This document shows positions 44,710 to 55,148 of a stretch of DNA of 64,000 bases, piece after piece. A model generated the notes under the pieces. It was not told where the DNA came from. It was given only the letters and a program-made list of their open reading frames with translations, and made no database searches. The translations under genes were made by a program, and so were the position numbers. This stretch comes from Prauserella shujinwangii (GTDB lineage: Bacteria; Actinomycetota; Actinomycetes; Mycobacteriales; Pseudonocardiaceae), in contig NZ_PVNH01000005.1 in NCBI RefSeq assembly GCF_003001955.1, forward strand, positions 62,001 through 126,000, read 5' to 3'. The first letter of the stretch is position 1. Every line of letters starts with the position of its first letter.

Positions 44710-45422
44710 TCAGCGTGCGTTCTCATCGTCGTCGAGCGGCAGCTCGCCACCGACCGGTGCGTCGAGCGGCTCCTCGGCCGGACCGGCCTCCGGCGCCTGC
44801 CCCGGCTCGTGGTCGGTGACCCCGACCAGTGCCGCCCGCAGCACGCGGTCGCCGAACCGGTAGCCGCGGCGCAGCACCGTGGTGACGGTCGGCCCCGCCA
44901 CGTCGGGCGAGGTGGCGTGCTGCACGGCCTCGTGGACGTTCGGGTCGAAGGGCTCGCCCTCCTTGCCGAACGACTCGAGACCCGCCTTCTCCAGCGCGCC
45001 CACCAGCTTGTCCGCGACGGCCTTGAAGGCGCCGGTGAGGTCGCCGTGCTGCTCGGCACGCTCCAGGTCGTCAAGCAGCGGCAGCAGGTCGTTCACCACG
45101 GAAGCCTTGCCCGCGACGGAAGCGGCCTCGCGGTCGCGCTCCACCCGCCTGCGGTAGTTGGCGTACTCCGCCTGCAACCGCTGCAGGTCCGCGGTGCGCT
45201 CCTCGAGCTGCTTCTCCACGTCCGACGCGGGCGCCACGGCCTCGTCCACCGTCTCAGCACCGGCCGCGGGGCCGGGGGTGCCCGCCGCGGCGGGCACCTC
45301 CTGCGCCTCCTCGGTCACCGGCTGCCGCAGCTCGCCGGTCTCCGGGTCGATCTTCCGCCGATCACGCACGACCACTGGCTCCTGCGGTTCCGCTCGCTCG
45401 TCGTCGTACCGTTCCGGCCCGG

Positions 45423-45426
<4 letters not shown>
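44710..45426 (-). CDS. grpE: Nucleotide exchange factor GrpE
   Basis: A 238-residue GrpE. The acidic, disordered N-terminus (about 1-75) leads to a long helix ([27 protein letters not shown] near residue 80) and the C-terminal four-helix and beta wing ([34 protein letters not shown]). The extra C-terminal acidic tail is usual in actinobacteria. It releases ADP from DnaK. The start overlaps the dnaK stop by ATGA, and the gap to dnaJ is 27 bp. Confidence 0.95.
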
Positions 45427-47288
<1,862 letters not shown>

Positions 47289-47357
47289 GTGTGTTCCCTC
47301 CTGCTTACGTGACCTGCGCTGGTCCGGTCTGTCCTGAACAGCGCCATCGCTTCCACA

Positions 47358-47432
47358 TTGAGTGGGGTTCACTCAAGTTCTAGCCGGTGCTCCGGCCGCT
47401 CGTCAAACCGGACTTGAGTGGAGGCCACTCAA
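47358..47432 (-). promoter_or_regulatory. dnaK promoter between two HAIR elements
   Basis: HAIR sites TTGAGT-N7-ACTCAAG (47358-47377) and CTTGAGT-N7-ACTCAA (47413-47432), read on the plus strand, bracket a minus-strand promoter with -35 TTGACG (47401-47406) and -10 TAGAAC (47377-47382), 18 bp apart. The first HAIR overlaps the -10 end, so HspR binding would block initiation. Heat-induced release of HspR should switch the operon on. Confidence 0.88.
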
Positions 47433-47481
47433 CCTTCCTGCCAGTCCCAACGAGCGGGTCGCCACCGTTGTTCCCGGCGGC

Positions 47482-48198
47482 TCAGGCGGGCAGGACCGTG
47501 ACGTCACCGCTGTTGGTGCTCAGCTCCAGCAGGTTCGGAGCCGCCGGGTCCTGCGGGATCTGGACCTCCCGGTCCCCGCTGTTGCTCTCCCCTTCGACCC
47601 GGTACTCGCCGTCTGGCACCGCCACCTCGATGTCCCCGCTGTTCGCGTGCGCGCGGACCGTGCCCTCCTCGGCGAGGCGCAGGTCGATCCGCCCGGAGTT
47701 CGCCTCCACCTGGACGTCCCCGCGCAGGCCCGCGCCGTGGACGTCACCCGAACTCACGTCGACCCGGACCGGCTCGGAGACGTCGACGACCCGCACGTCC
47801 CCGGAGCTGGCGTCGACGTCGACCGCACCGACGCCCTCCAGCGTGACGTCGCCGGAGGACACCTCGCCACGGACCGCCGTGCCGCGCGGGACCGTGACGT
47901 CGTAGCTCACCGAGCAGAACCAGTCACAGCCGTTCAGCACGAGCGTCTGGCCGTCGACCGCGAACGCCGCGTCGGGGCGATCCCAGCGGTAGGAGTACGT
48001 CTGCCGCACGACGGTGCGCTCGACGTCGCCAGCGCGGATCGTGACGTTCCCGGACTCGTTGTCGATCCGGACGTCGCGGATCGGGTCGTCCACCGTGTCC
48101 GTGGCCTCCGCCGTCGACGGCCACAGCCAACCGAACGCGATCGCCGCGCCCACGGCGATCAGCGCGACGCCCCCGATGGCCAGTCCAGCCCGCCCCAT
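47482..48198 (-). CDS. DUF4097 beta-repeat protein, membrane anchored
   Basis: A 238-residue protein with one N-terminal membrane segment (AGLAIGGVALIAVGAAIAFGWLW) and an extracytoplasmic part built of short repeats containing SGDV or SGNV (NESGNVTI, SSGDVTLEG, SSGDVRVVD, SSGDVHGAG, NSGDIEVAV, NSGDVTVLP). They fold as a right-handed beta structure typical of DUF4097 (DUF4098) adhesin-like proteins. Two cysteines (CDWFC) may pair. The role is unknown; relatives often sit in stress operons. It lies upstream of the dnaK promoter, with its own divergent-side gap to the PEBP gene. Confidence 0.85.
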   Translation of the reverse strand: MGRAGLAIGGVALIAVGAAIAFGWLWPSTAEATDTVDDPIRDVRIDNESGNVTIRAGDVERTVVRQTYSYRWDRPDAAFAVDGQTLVLNGCDWFCSVSYDVTVPRGTAVRGEVSSGDVTLEGVGAVDVDASSGDVRVVDVSEPVRVDVSSGDVHGAGLRGDVQVEANSGRIDLRLAEEGTVRAHANSGDIEVAVPDGEYRVEGESNSGDREVQIPQDPAAPNLLELSTNSGDVTVLPA

Positions 48199-48371
48199 GG
48201 TGAGTCCTCCTGCCGCAACTTCCCTGCGGTCCTCACGCTAGGACCCGCCGGACGAACAGGGCATCAGGGCCTACCCCCTATTCGACCCTGAGGTCGTCCC
48301 CAGCTTCGGGATCGGGTGATCACCACTAGCCTCGGGGACGGACCCGATTTCCAGACCGCTGAGGAGGACTG

Positions 48372-48911
48372 ATGCCCCAGGCACCCGACCCGTACGAGTC
48401 GCTCCCGCCCGTTCCCTCCTTCACCCTGCGCAGCAACGACGTGGCGGAGGGAGAGACGCTGCCGACGCCGCACCGCAGCGGGATCTTCGGCGCGGGCGGC
48501 GAGGACCGGTCCCCGCACCTGAGCTGGGAAGGCTTCCCCGCCGAGACGAAGAGCTTCGCCGTCACCTGCTTCGACCCCGACGCGCCCACCGGCAGCGGCT
48601 TCTGGCACTGGGCCGTGTTCAACATCCCGGCCTCGGTGACCGAACTGCCGTCCGGCGCGGGCGACGCGAGCGGGTCCGGGCTGCCGGACGGCGCGCGCAC
48701 GCTCAGGACCGACGGCGGGGTCCGGCAGTACCTCGGCGCCGCTCCGCCTCCCGGCCACGGCCCGCACCGCTACATCTTCGCCGTGCACGCGCTCGACGTG
48801 GACTCGCTCGACGTCGGCGAGGACGCCACGCCCGCCTTCCTCGGCTTCAACATGTTCGGGCACACGCTGGCCAGGGCCACGCTCACCCCGGTCTACGAGA
48901 ACAAGGGCTGA
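48372..48911 (+). CDS. YbhB/YbcL-type PEBP (Raf kinase inhibitor-like) protein
   Basis: A 179-residue PEBP. The ligand pocket motifs are [40 protein letters not shown] near residues 45-85 and [19 protein letters not shown] near 135, with the conserved Asp and His residues. There is no signal peptide. Bacterial PEBP proteins have poorly known roles, probably binding small phosphorylated or lipid ligands. GAGGAGG lies 7 bases before the ATG. It converges on the TetR gene through hairpin copy 4. Confidence 0.9.
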   Translation: MPQAPDPYESLPPVPSFTLRSNDVAEGETLPTPHRSGIFGAGGEDRSPHLSWEGFPAETKSFAVTCFDPDAPTGSGFWHWAVFNIPASVTELPSGAGDASGSGLPDGARTLRTDGGVRQYLGAAPPPGHGPHRYIFAVHALDVDSLDVGEDATPAFLGFNMFGHTLARATLTPVYENKG

Positions 48912-48924
48912 CCTGCCCGGCTCG

Positions 48925-48972
48925 CCTCGTGAGTGAAAACCGTTGTTCTTACCACGTTTTTCACTCACGAGG
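48925..48972. repeat. Hairpin repeat, copy 4 (convergent gene ends)
   Basis: 18-bp arms (CTCGTGAGTGAAAACCGT on the left, one mismatch) enclose the loop TGTTCTTACC, in the orientation of copy 1; the outer C-G pair adds one step. It fills most of the gap between the convergent PEBP and TetR genes and ends 3 bp before the TetR stop codon. Confidence 0.83.
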
Positions 48973-48975
48973 TGC

Positions 48976-49536
48976 TCAGCGGGGTTTGAGCAGGTAGTCG
49001 ACCACCGGCCGCAGTTCCTCGGCGGTGGGCGGCTCGTCGTCGATCAGGCCCTGGATGAGCAACCCGTCGATACCGGCCAGGAACACGCGGAACGCGACCT
49101 CGTCGTCGTGCCGGACCATCGACGTGAGCACGTCCAGCCAGCGCCGCGCGGCCGGGCGCAGCTCGGGCCTGCGGGCCGCGAGCAGATACAGCTCGTACTC
49201 GGCCATCGTGCGGCCCCGGCGCGGCCCGAGCGCCTCGGCCAGCAGATTCGCCACCTCCTCGGCACCGCGGCTCCCGCGCGAGCGGGCACGGTCGATCATC
49301 CAGTACACCTCGGTCGCCATGTCCCGTGCGCACGAGATGAGGGTGGCGATCAGCAGGTCGTCGAGGCTGGCGAAGTGGTACGTGGTGGAGGTGGTCGGCA
49401 CCCCCGCCTCCCTGGCGACCGTCCGGTGCGTCACCCCGGCCACGCCGTCACGCTCGATCACCCGCAGCGTCGCCTCGATGATCTCGGTCCGCCGCCGCTC
49501 GCCGCGGACCTTGCGACCGTCGACCCGTTGCCTCAA
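48976..49536 (-). CDS. TetR-family regulator of the SMR efflux gene
   Basis: A 186-residue TetR protein. The HTH covers about residues 12-55 (RRRTEIIEATLRVIERDGVAGVTHRTVAREAGVPTTSTTYHFASLDDLL), followed by an all-helical ligand domain. The only suitable start is TTG at 49536, overlapping the stop of the SMR gene as TTGA, so translation is coupled to the upstream gene. This arrangement (smr followed by tetR) suggests the regulator controls the pump, probably with a cationic or aromatic inducer. Confidence 0.86.
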   Translation of the reverse strand: MRQRVDGRKVRGERRRTEIIEATLRVIERDGVAGVTHRTVAREAGVPTTSTTYHFASLDDLLIATLISCARDMATEVYWMIDRARSRGSRGAEEVANLLAEALGPRRGRTMAEYELYLLAARRPELRPAARRWLDVLTSMVRHDDEVAFRVFLAGIDGLLIQGLIDDEPPTAEELRPVVDYLLKPR

Positions 49537-49859
49537 TGCGCACCACCCAGCTCCAACAGGGTCACCCCACCGATGATCAGCACCAGGCCGGCGATCATCG
49601 TGAGGTTCAGCTGCTCGTTCAGGAACATCGCCCCGATCAGGGCCACGAGCGCCACGCCCACGGCGGACCAGATGGCGTAGACGACCCCGACCGGCATGCC
49701 CATCTTGAGCACGCGCGCCATGAGAAAGAAGGCCAGTCCGTAACCGGCGGCCACGACGACCGACGGAACGGCTTTGGTGAAGCCGTCCGAAAGCTTCAGC
49801 GCGACCGTGCCGGTGACCTCGGCCACGATGGCGGCGGCCAGGAGCAAGTAGGCGACCAT
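49533..49859 (-). CDS. Small multidrug resistance (SMR) efflux protein
   Basis: A 108-residue protein with four transmembrane helices. The conserved membrane Glu is in AAAIVAEVTGTVALKLSDGF at residue 14, YGLAFFLMARVLKMGMPVGVVYAIWSAVG is near 39 and GAMFLNEQLNLTMIAGLVLIIGGV is near 76. These match EmrE/QacE-type proton-coupled exporters, working as antiparallel dimers. The genes diverge from etfD. It is co-transcribed with tetR. Confidence 0.93.
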   Translation of the reverse strand: MVAYLLLAAAIVAEVTGTVALKLSDGFTKAVPSVVVAAGYGLAFFLMARVLKMGMPVGVVYAIWSAVGVALVALIGAMFLNEQLNLTMIAGLVLIIGGVTLLELGGAH

Positions 49860-49939
49860 GGGGCCATGCTACCTGAACGATAGTCCCAAAATATCCGAGT
49901 CGTGCACCACATCCGTGGGACTTTGCCGCCGCCGATCGG

Positions 49940-49953
49940 TTACTCATCAGTAA
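49940..49953. promoter_or_regulatory. Inverted repeat TTACT-CATC-AGTAA upstream of etfD
   Basis: Perfect 5-bp arms 57 bp before the etfD start; TAGGCT at 49961-49966 could be its -10. The size suits a TetR-type operator; fatty-acid TetR regulators use sites of this general kind, but that link is inference. Confidence 0.4.
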
Positions 49954-50010
49954 GAAGAGATAGGCTCCCCGGAACCCACCGCGAAGTACCCCGAACCGAA
50001 AGGCCCGATC

Positions 50011-52335
50011 ATGGGTGCACTGCAGATCACGCTCGGCGTGGTCGGCGTTGCCGTCAGCCTCGTCGCCTGGGTCGCCTTCATCATGGGCGTGGTGCGCCAG
50101 GTGCGCATCATCCGCCTCGGCCAGCCGGACGCGACCCGCAACGGTCCCTTCTGGCCGCGCATGAAGACGCTGATCAAGGAGTTCGCGGCCCACACCAGGA
50201 TGAACAAGTTCCGCACCGTCGGCCCGTGGCACTGGCTGGTGATGTGGGGCTTCCTCATCGGGACCGCCGTGTGGTTCGAGGCGTACGGCGAGATGTTCGA
50301 CGCCGAGTTCGCCTGGCCGATCATCGGGCACTGGGCACCGTGGCTGTTCCTCGTGGAGATCCTCGGCGTCGGGACCGTGCTCGGCGGCGTCGCGCTCGCC
50401 GTCATCCGGCAGCGCAACCACCCGCGCCGCGCCGACCGGCAGTCCCGCTTCGCGGGTTCCAACTTCGCCCAGGCCTACTTCGTCGAGGCCGTGGTGATCA
50501 TCGAGGGCCTCGGCATCGTCGGGGTCAAGGCGTTCAAGATCTCCAGCGGGATCGAGGACCCGGCGCTGTGGACGAGCTTCGTCAGCAAGCCGCTCGGCGC
50601 GATCCTGCCCGCGAGCGCCGCCGCGGTGTCGATCACCGCCCTGATCAAGCTGCTCTCCGGCATCGTGTGGCTCTACGTCGTCGGCCGCACGCTGACGATG
50701 GGCATCGCCTGGCACCGGTTCAGCGCCTTCTTCAACATCTACTTCAAGCGCGAGGACGACGGCGGCGTCGCACTCGGCAGGCTCAAGCCGATGATGAGCG
50801 ACGGGAAACCGCTCGACTTCGAGGAAGCCGATCCGGAGAAGGACGTGTTCGGCGCGGGTCAGGTCGAGGACTTCACCTGGAAGGGCTGGCTCGACTTCAC
50901 GACGTGCACCGAGTGCGGCCGCTGCCAGTCGCAGTGCCCGGCGTGGAACACGGGCAAGCCGCTGTCGCCGAAGCTGGTCATCACCCAGCTCCGCGACCAC
51001 GCCTACGCCAAGGCGCCGTACCTGCTCGCGGGCGGCAAGCGGGACATGACCGGTGAGGAGATCGGCCTGACCGGCGACAACCCGCACGCGGGCATCGACG
51101 TGCTGGCGCTCGCCGAGTCGGAGCGGCCGCTGGTGGGCGGCCCCGAGGAGAACGGCGTCATCGACCCTGAGGTGCTGTGGTCGTGCACCACCTGCGGCGC
51201 CTGTGTCGAGCAGTGCCCGGTGGACATCGAGCACGTCGACCACATCGTCGACATGCGCCGGTACCAGGTGATGATCGAGTCGAACTTCCCTACCGAGCTG
51301 AACGGGATGTTCAAGAACCTGGAGAACAAGGGCAACCCGTGGGGCCAGAACGCCAAGGACCGGCTGAACTGGGCCGACGACCTCGACTTCGAGGTGCCCG
51401 TGTTCGACGGCGAGTGGGGCGACACCGAGTACCTGTTCTGGGTCGGCTGCGCTGGCGCGTTCGAGGACCGCGCGAAGAAGACCACCCGCGCCGTGGCCGA
51501 GCTGCTGCACATCGCGGGCGTGCGGTACCAGGTGCTCGGCCCCGAGGAGACCTGCACGGGCGACCCGGCGCGCCGGGCGGGCAACGAGTTCGTGTTCCAG
51601 ATGCTCGCCCAGCAGAACGTCGAGGTGCTGAACTCGGTGTTCTCCGAGACAGAGCCGTCGAGTCGAAAGATCGTCGTCACCTGTGCCCACTGCTTCAACA
51701 CGCTCGCGAACGAGTACCCGGAGCTGGGCGGTCAGTACGAGGTCGTGCACCACACCCAGCTGCTCAACCGGCTCGTGCGCGAGAAGCGGCTGACCCCGGT
51801 GGCACCCATCGCCGAGGACGTCACCTACCACGACCCGTGCTACCTGGGCAGGCACAACAAGGTGTACGAGGCTCCGCGTGAGCTCGTCGGCGCCTCGGGT
51901 GCCGCGCTGCGGGAGATGCCGAGGCACGCCGAGCGCTCGATGTGCTGCGGCGCCGGTGGCGCGCGCATGTGGATGGAGGAGCGCATCGGCAAGCGCATCA
52001 ACGTCGATCGCGTGGACGAGGCGCTGGGCACCGCGCCGTCGAAGATCGCCACCGGCTGCCCGTTCTGCCGCGTGATGCTCACCGACGGCGTCACGTCCCG
52101 GCAGAACGACGGCGACGCGGGGCAGAACGTCGAGGTCGTGGACGTCGCGCAGCTCCTGCTGTCCTCGGTGAAGCGGGGTGAGCAGCAGAAGGCCGCCCCC
52201 GCGCCCGCGGCGGTGTCCGCCGGGCCCGCGGCCGGGGCCGCCGAGAGCGGCGGCGAGGCCGAGGCCGACGGCAGGGCCGACGTGCCGACCGACGAGGTGC
52301 CCTCCGGCACGGCGCAGACCGAGGAGGACAAGTAA
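50011..52335 (+). CDS. etfD: EtfD-like membrane Fe-S oxidoreductase
   Basis: A 774-residue protein. The N-terminal 240 residues hold about six membrane helices. Then come two 4Fe-4S motifs (CTECGRCQSQCP near residue 297 and CTTCGACVEQCP near 395) and two CCG-type domains (WVGCAGAFEDR near 482; CAHCFNTLANEYPE near 558; YHDPCYLGRHN near 609; SMCCGAGGARMWMEER near 644). The Ala/Glu/Pro-rich C-terminus is disordered. In mycobacteria this protein accepts electrons from electron-transferring flavoprotein and passes them to menaquinone during fatty-acid oxidation. The etfAB genes are not in this window. Confidence 0.88.
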   Translation: MGALQITLGVVGVAVSLVAWVAFIMGVVRQVRIIRLGQPDATRNGPFWPRMKTLIKEFAAHTRMNKFRTVGPWHWLVMWGFLIGTAVWFEAYGEMFDAEFAWPIIGHWAPWLFLVEILGVGTVLGGVALAVIRQRNHPRRADRQSRFAGSNFAQAYFVEAVVIIEGLGIVGVKAFKISSGIEDPALWTSFVSKPLGAILPASAAAVSITALIKLLSGIVWLYVVGRTLTMGIAWHRFSAFFNIYFKREDDGGVALGRLKPMMSDGKPLDFEEADPEKDVFGAGQVEDFTWKGWLDFTTCTECGRCQSQCPAWNTGKPLSPKLVITQLRDHAYAKAPYLLAGGKRDMTGEEIGLTGDNPHAGIDVLALAESERPLVGGPEENGVIDPEVLWSCTTCGACVEQCPVDIEHVDHIVDMRRYQVMIESNFPTELNGMFKNLENKGNPWGQNAKDRLNWADDLDFEVPVFDGEWGDTEYLFWVGCAGAFEDRAKKTTRAVAELLHIAGVRYQVLGPEETCTGDPARRAGNEFVFQMLAQQNVEVLNSVFSETEPSSRKIVVTCAHCFNTLANEYPELGGQYEVVHHTQLLNRLVREKRLTPVAPIAEDVTYHDPCYLGRHNKVYEAPRELVGASGAALREMPRHAERSMCCGAGGARMWMEERIGKRINVDRVDEALGTAPSKIATGCPFCRVMLTDGVTSRQNDGDAGQNVEVVDVAQLLLSSVKRGEQQKAAPAPAAVSAGPAAGAAESGGEAEADGRADVPTDEVPSGTAQTEEDK

Positions 52336-52350
52336 CCGAACGCGGTGGCG

Positions 52351-52387
52351 GGGGTGCCGAGTGTCGCGGCACGGCGTTCGGCACCCC
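52351..52387 (+). terminator. etfD terminator hairpin
   Basis: GGGGTGCCGA and TCGGCACCCC form perfect 10-bp arms around a 17-base loop, 15 bp after the etfD stop. No T-run follows. Confidence 0.65.
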
Positions 52388-52417
52388 GGCCCCCTTGCCC
52401 GCCCGGGTAACATGGAC

Positions 52418-52450
52418 CGACCTCGTCGTCAACGTCGCCAAGCGAGGTCG
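52418..52450. promoter_or_regulatory. Inverted repeat CGACCTCG-N17-CGAGGTCG
   Basis: Perfect 8-bp arms, ending 27 bp before the DUF742 start. TAACAT at 52408-52413 could be the -10 hexamer, in which case the repeat would lie in the mRNA leader or act as a downstream operator. Confidence 0.4.
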
Positions 52451-52477
52451 TGACCCCAGCATGCGAGGCGGACGAGC

Positions 52478-53185
52478 GTGGGCAAATCCGATCGACCCGA
52501 GCAGGCCGGTTCCCCGGCCACCGGGCGTTCGGGTGCCCGTTTCCCCTCGGCACGCCAGCGGCAGCGGTTCGAGAACGCCGAACCGGAACCGGCCCCGGCC
52601 GAACACCCGCCGCGCGGTGCGGAGCGCTCCCGCGTCGGTCGCTCCGGCGCCCGCTTCCCCTCGGTGAAGCTGCTCGAACAGTTCGAACAGGTCGAGTCCG
52701 CCGAACCGCCGCCGACGCGGGTGCCGGCCACCCCGCCACCGCCACGTCGGCCACCACCGGCTCCGTCCGCCCCGCCGCGGCAGCGCACCACGCTCACGTT
52801 CGCCGAGGGCGAGGGGCTGGCGGAGGCAGGTGATGCGGGCGACGAGCACCGCCTGCGGGTGCGGCCGTACGTACTCACCAAGGGCCGTACCCACGCTGCG
52901 CACCACCTCGCCGTCGAGACCCTCGTCTCCGTCGATCCGCGCGGGCCGTGGCGCCGCGGTCCGCTCAGCGGCGAGTACCAGGCCGTGCGCAGACTCTGCG
53001 TCCAGCCCAGGTCGGTCGCCGAGGTCGCGGCCACCCTGGCCGTGCCGCTCGGCGTCGCCCGCGTCCTGCTCAGCGACATGGCCGACGCGGGCCTGATCGT
53101 CGTCCACGGCAACCGGGCCACGGCGGAGGGCAGACCCGACCTCCCGCTACTGGAGCGCGTGCTCCGTGGCCTGCGCGCGGTCTGA
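52478..53185 (+). CDS. DUF742 protein with a duplicated N-terminal motif
   Basis: A 235-residue cytoplasmic protein. The C-terminal 110 residues are DUF742 (RVRPYVLTKGRTHAAHHLAVETLVS; EYQAVRRLCVQPRSVAEVAATLAVPLGVARVLLSDMADAGLIVVH), a winged-helix-like fold. The N-terminal half is Pro-rich and contains a near-copy motif: GRSGARFPSARQRQRFENAE (near residue 16) and GRSGARFPSVKLLEQFEQVE (near 54). DUF742 proteins usually sit in conservons with a sensor kinase, a roadblock protein and a GTPase; none are here. The start is GTG. The 3' end overlaps the convergent ABC gene by 39 bp. Confidence 0.85.
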   Translation: MGKSDRPEQAGSPATGRSGARFPSARQRQRFENAEPEPAPAEHPPRGAERSRVGRSGARFPSVKLLEQFEQVESAEPPPTRVPATPPPPRRPPPAPSAPPRQRTTLTFAEGEGLAEAGDAGDEHRLRVRPYVLTKGRTHAAHHLAVETLVSVDPRGPWRRGPLSGEYQAVRRLCVQPRSVAEVAATLAVPLGVARVLLSDMADAGLIVVHGNRATAEGRPDLPLLERVLRGLRAV

Positions 53186-54178
53186 CAACGGCAGGTGGCA
53201 CGCCACCCGGTGACCGGGACCGCCCGGCGCGGGTTCGAACGGCGGCACCACGTCGGCACAGCGCGGCTCGGCCTGCCAGCAGCGGGTGCGGAACCGGCAG
53301 CCCGAAGGCGGATCGAGCGGTGAGGGCACCTCGCCCTTCAGCACGATCCGCTCGCGGCTGCCCTCCCGCACCGCGTCGAGCGACGGCGCGGCCGACAGCA
53401 GCGCCGCCGTGTACGGGTGAGCCGGTGCGGCGAACACCTCGTCGACAGGGCCCGACTCGACCACTCGCCCCAGGTACATCACCGCCACGCGCTCGGCGAC
53501 GTGCCGCACCACCGACAGGTCGTGGGAGATGAACAGGTAGGACACCCCGAGCTCGGCCTGCAGGTCGGCGAGCAGGTTCAGCACCTGCGCCTGCACCGAC
53601 AGGTCGAGCGCGGACACCGGCTCGTCGCAGATCAGCACGTCGGGGCCGAGCGCGAGGGCCCGCGCGATCCCGATGCGCTGCCGCTGCCCGCCGGAGAACT
53701 CCTGCGGGTAGCGGTCGGCGTCGGACGCACGCAGCCCCACCAGCTCCAGCAGTTCCCTGACCCGGGCGGCCCGGCGTTCGGGCGGGACGATGTCGCGGTG
53801 GGTGAGCCACGGTTCGCCGATGAGCTGGGCGGCGGTGAGCCGGGGGTTGAGTGACGCGTACGGGTCCTGGAACACCATCTGGATCCGGCGTCGCCACGCG
53901 AGCAGCTCCTTGCCGCGCAGGGCGAACGGATCCACACCCGCCGTCCGCACGGTGCCGCCGTCCGGCCGTTCCAGGAGCATCAGTACCCGCGCGAGCGTGG
54001 ACTTGCCGCAGCCGGACTCCCCGACGAGGCCGAGCGTCTCCCCCCGGCCGAGGGTCAGGTCGACGCCGTCGAGAGCCCGCAACCCACCCCGGCGGGACCG
54101 GCCGGGCACCCGGAAGGTCTTCGTCACGCCCTCCACCCGCAGCAGCGGCTCGGCCGGCGCGGTAACCGGATCAGCCAT
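53147..54178 (-). CDS. Peptide-type ABC transporter ATPase (DppF/OppF-like)
   Basis: A 343-residue ATPase. Walker A GESGCGKST is near residue 52, the Q-loop in VFQDPYASLNPRLT near 100, ABC signature EFSGGQRQR near 155, Walker B VLICDEPVSALD near 175 and switch His in LFISHDL near 208. The C-terminal oligopeptide-transporter domain (SPLDPPSGCRFRTRCWQAEPRC) is present. It pairs with the ATPase at 54171, whose stop it overlaps by 8 bp. It is the last gene of the operon that begins at 61010. Confidence 0.92.
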   Translation of the reverse strand: MADPVTAPAEPLLRVEGVTKTFRVPGRSRRGGLRALDGVDLTLGRGETLGLVGESGCGKSTLARVLMLLERPDGGTVRTAGVDPFALRGKELLAWRRRIQMVFQDPYASLNPRLTAAQLIGEPWLTHRDIVPPERRAARVRELLELVGLRASDADRYPQEFSGGQRQRIGIARALALGPDVLICDEPVSALDLSVQAQVLNLLADLQAELGVSYLFISHDLSVVRHVAERVAVMYLGRVVESGPVDEVFAAPAHPYTAALLSAAPSLDAVREGSRERIVLKGEVPSPLDPPSGCRFRTRCWQAEPRCADVVPPFEPAPGGPGHRVACHLPLSDRAQATEHALQ

Positions 54179-55148
54179 CGGCGAGCTCCTTCCAGTAGTG
54201 GCAGGCCGAGGCGCGGCCCGGCCCGGTCTCGGCCAGCGGCGGCCGCTCGGTGGCACACCGCTCGGTGGCCAGCGGGCAGCGCGCCCGGAACGCGCAGCCG
54301 GAGGGCAGGTCGGCCAGCTCGGGCGGGGCGCCGTCGATCGACCGCAGGCGGGTGCCCCGGTCCCCGGCGGCGGGCACCGAGTCCAGCAGCCCGCGCGTGT
54401 AGGGATGCCGGGGCGCGCGGAACACCTCGGCCACCGGTCCGGTCTCCACCACCGCGCCCGCGTACATCACGGCCACGTGGTCGGCCTGCTCGGCGGCCAC
54501 CGCGAGGTCGTGCGTGATGAGCACGAGCGCCATCCGCTGTTCGGTGCGCAGTTCGGCCAGCAGCTCCATGATCTGCGCCTGCACCGTCACGTCGAGCGCC
54601 GTGGTCGGCTCGTCGGCGAGCAGCACGGCGGGCCGCAGGGCGACGGCCATCGCGATCAGCAGGCGCTGCCGCATGCCGCCGGAGAACTGGTGCGGGTAGG
54701 CGTTCAGCCGCGACCGCGGCTCCGGGATGCCGACCCGGTCCATCAACTCGACCGCCTTCTCCCTGGCGGCCCTGCGGGACAGCTTCTCGTGGATGCGGAA
54801 CGGCTCCGCGAGCTGGGTGCCGACCGGGTAGACGGGGTTCAGTGCGGTCAGCGCGTCCTGGAACACGATCGCCAGCCCAGGCCCGGCGAGCTTGCGCCTG
54901 CTCGCGGGGTCGAGCCCCAGCACGTCGACGCCGTCCAGCCGCACCGCGCCGCCCGCGACCTCCGCGACCGGTCCGAGCAGCCCGGCAATGGCCTGCGCGG
55001 TCATGCTCTTGCCGCAGCCCGACTCGCCGAGCAGGGCCATCGCCTGTCCGGAGTGGACGGTGAAGCTGACGTCCCGCACCGCGCGCACCCGCCCCGCCGG
55101 GGTCCGGACGTCCACCGAAAGCCGTTCGACCTCCATCGCCACGGTCAT
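54171..55148 (-). CDS. Peptide-type ABC transporter ATPase (DppD/OppD-like)
   Basis: A 325-residue ATPase with Walker A GESGCGKSM near residue 42, a Q-loop in VFQDALTALNPVYPVG near 95, signature QFSGGMRQR near 150, Walker B VLLADEPTTALD near 172 and LVLITHDLAV near 205. The oligo_HPY tail contains a cysteine cluster (PSGCAFRARCPLATERCATE) that in homologues may hold an Fe-S cluster. Its start overlaps the stop of the permease gene by ATGA. It powers import through the adjacent permeases. Confidence 0.92.
   Translation of the reverse strand: MTVAMEVERLSVDVRTPAGRVRAVRDVSFTVHSGQAMALLGESGCGKSMTAQAIAGLLGPVAEVAGGAVRLDGVDVLGLDPASRRKLAGPGLAIVFQDALTALNPVYPVGTQLAEPFRIHEKLSRRAAREKAVELMDRVGIPEPRSRLNAYPHQFSGGMRQRLLIAMAVALRPAVLLADEPTTALDVTVQAQIMELLAELRTEQRMALVLITHDLAVAAEQADHVAVMYAGAVVETGPVAEVFRAPRHPYTRGLLDSVPAAGDRGTRLRSIDGAPPELADLPSGCAFRARCPLATERCATERPPLAETGPGRASACHYWKELADG

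Noticed and set aside
49000-52400. Open frame of more than 1100 codons antisense to etfD
   Set aside because: It arises from high GC. The etfD strand has clear Fe-S motifs and proper codon bias; only the last 186 residues (TetR) of the antisense frame are real.
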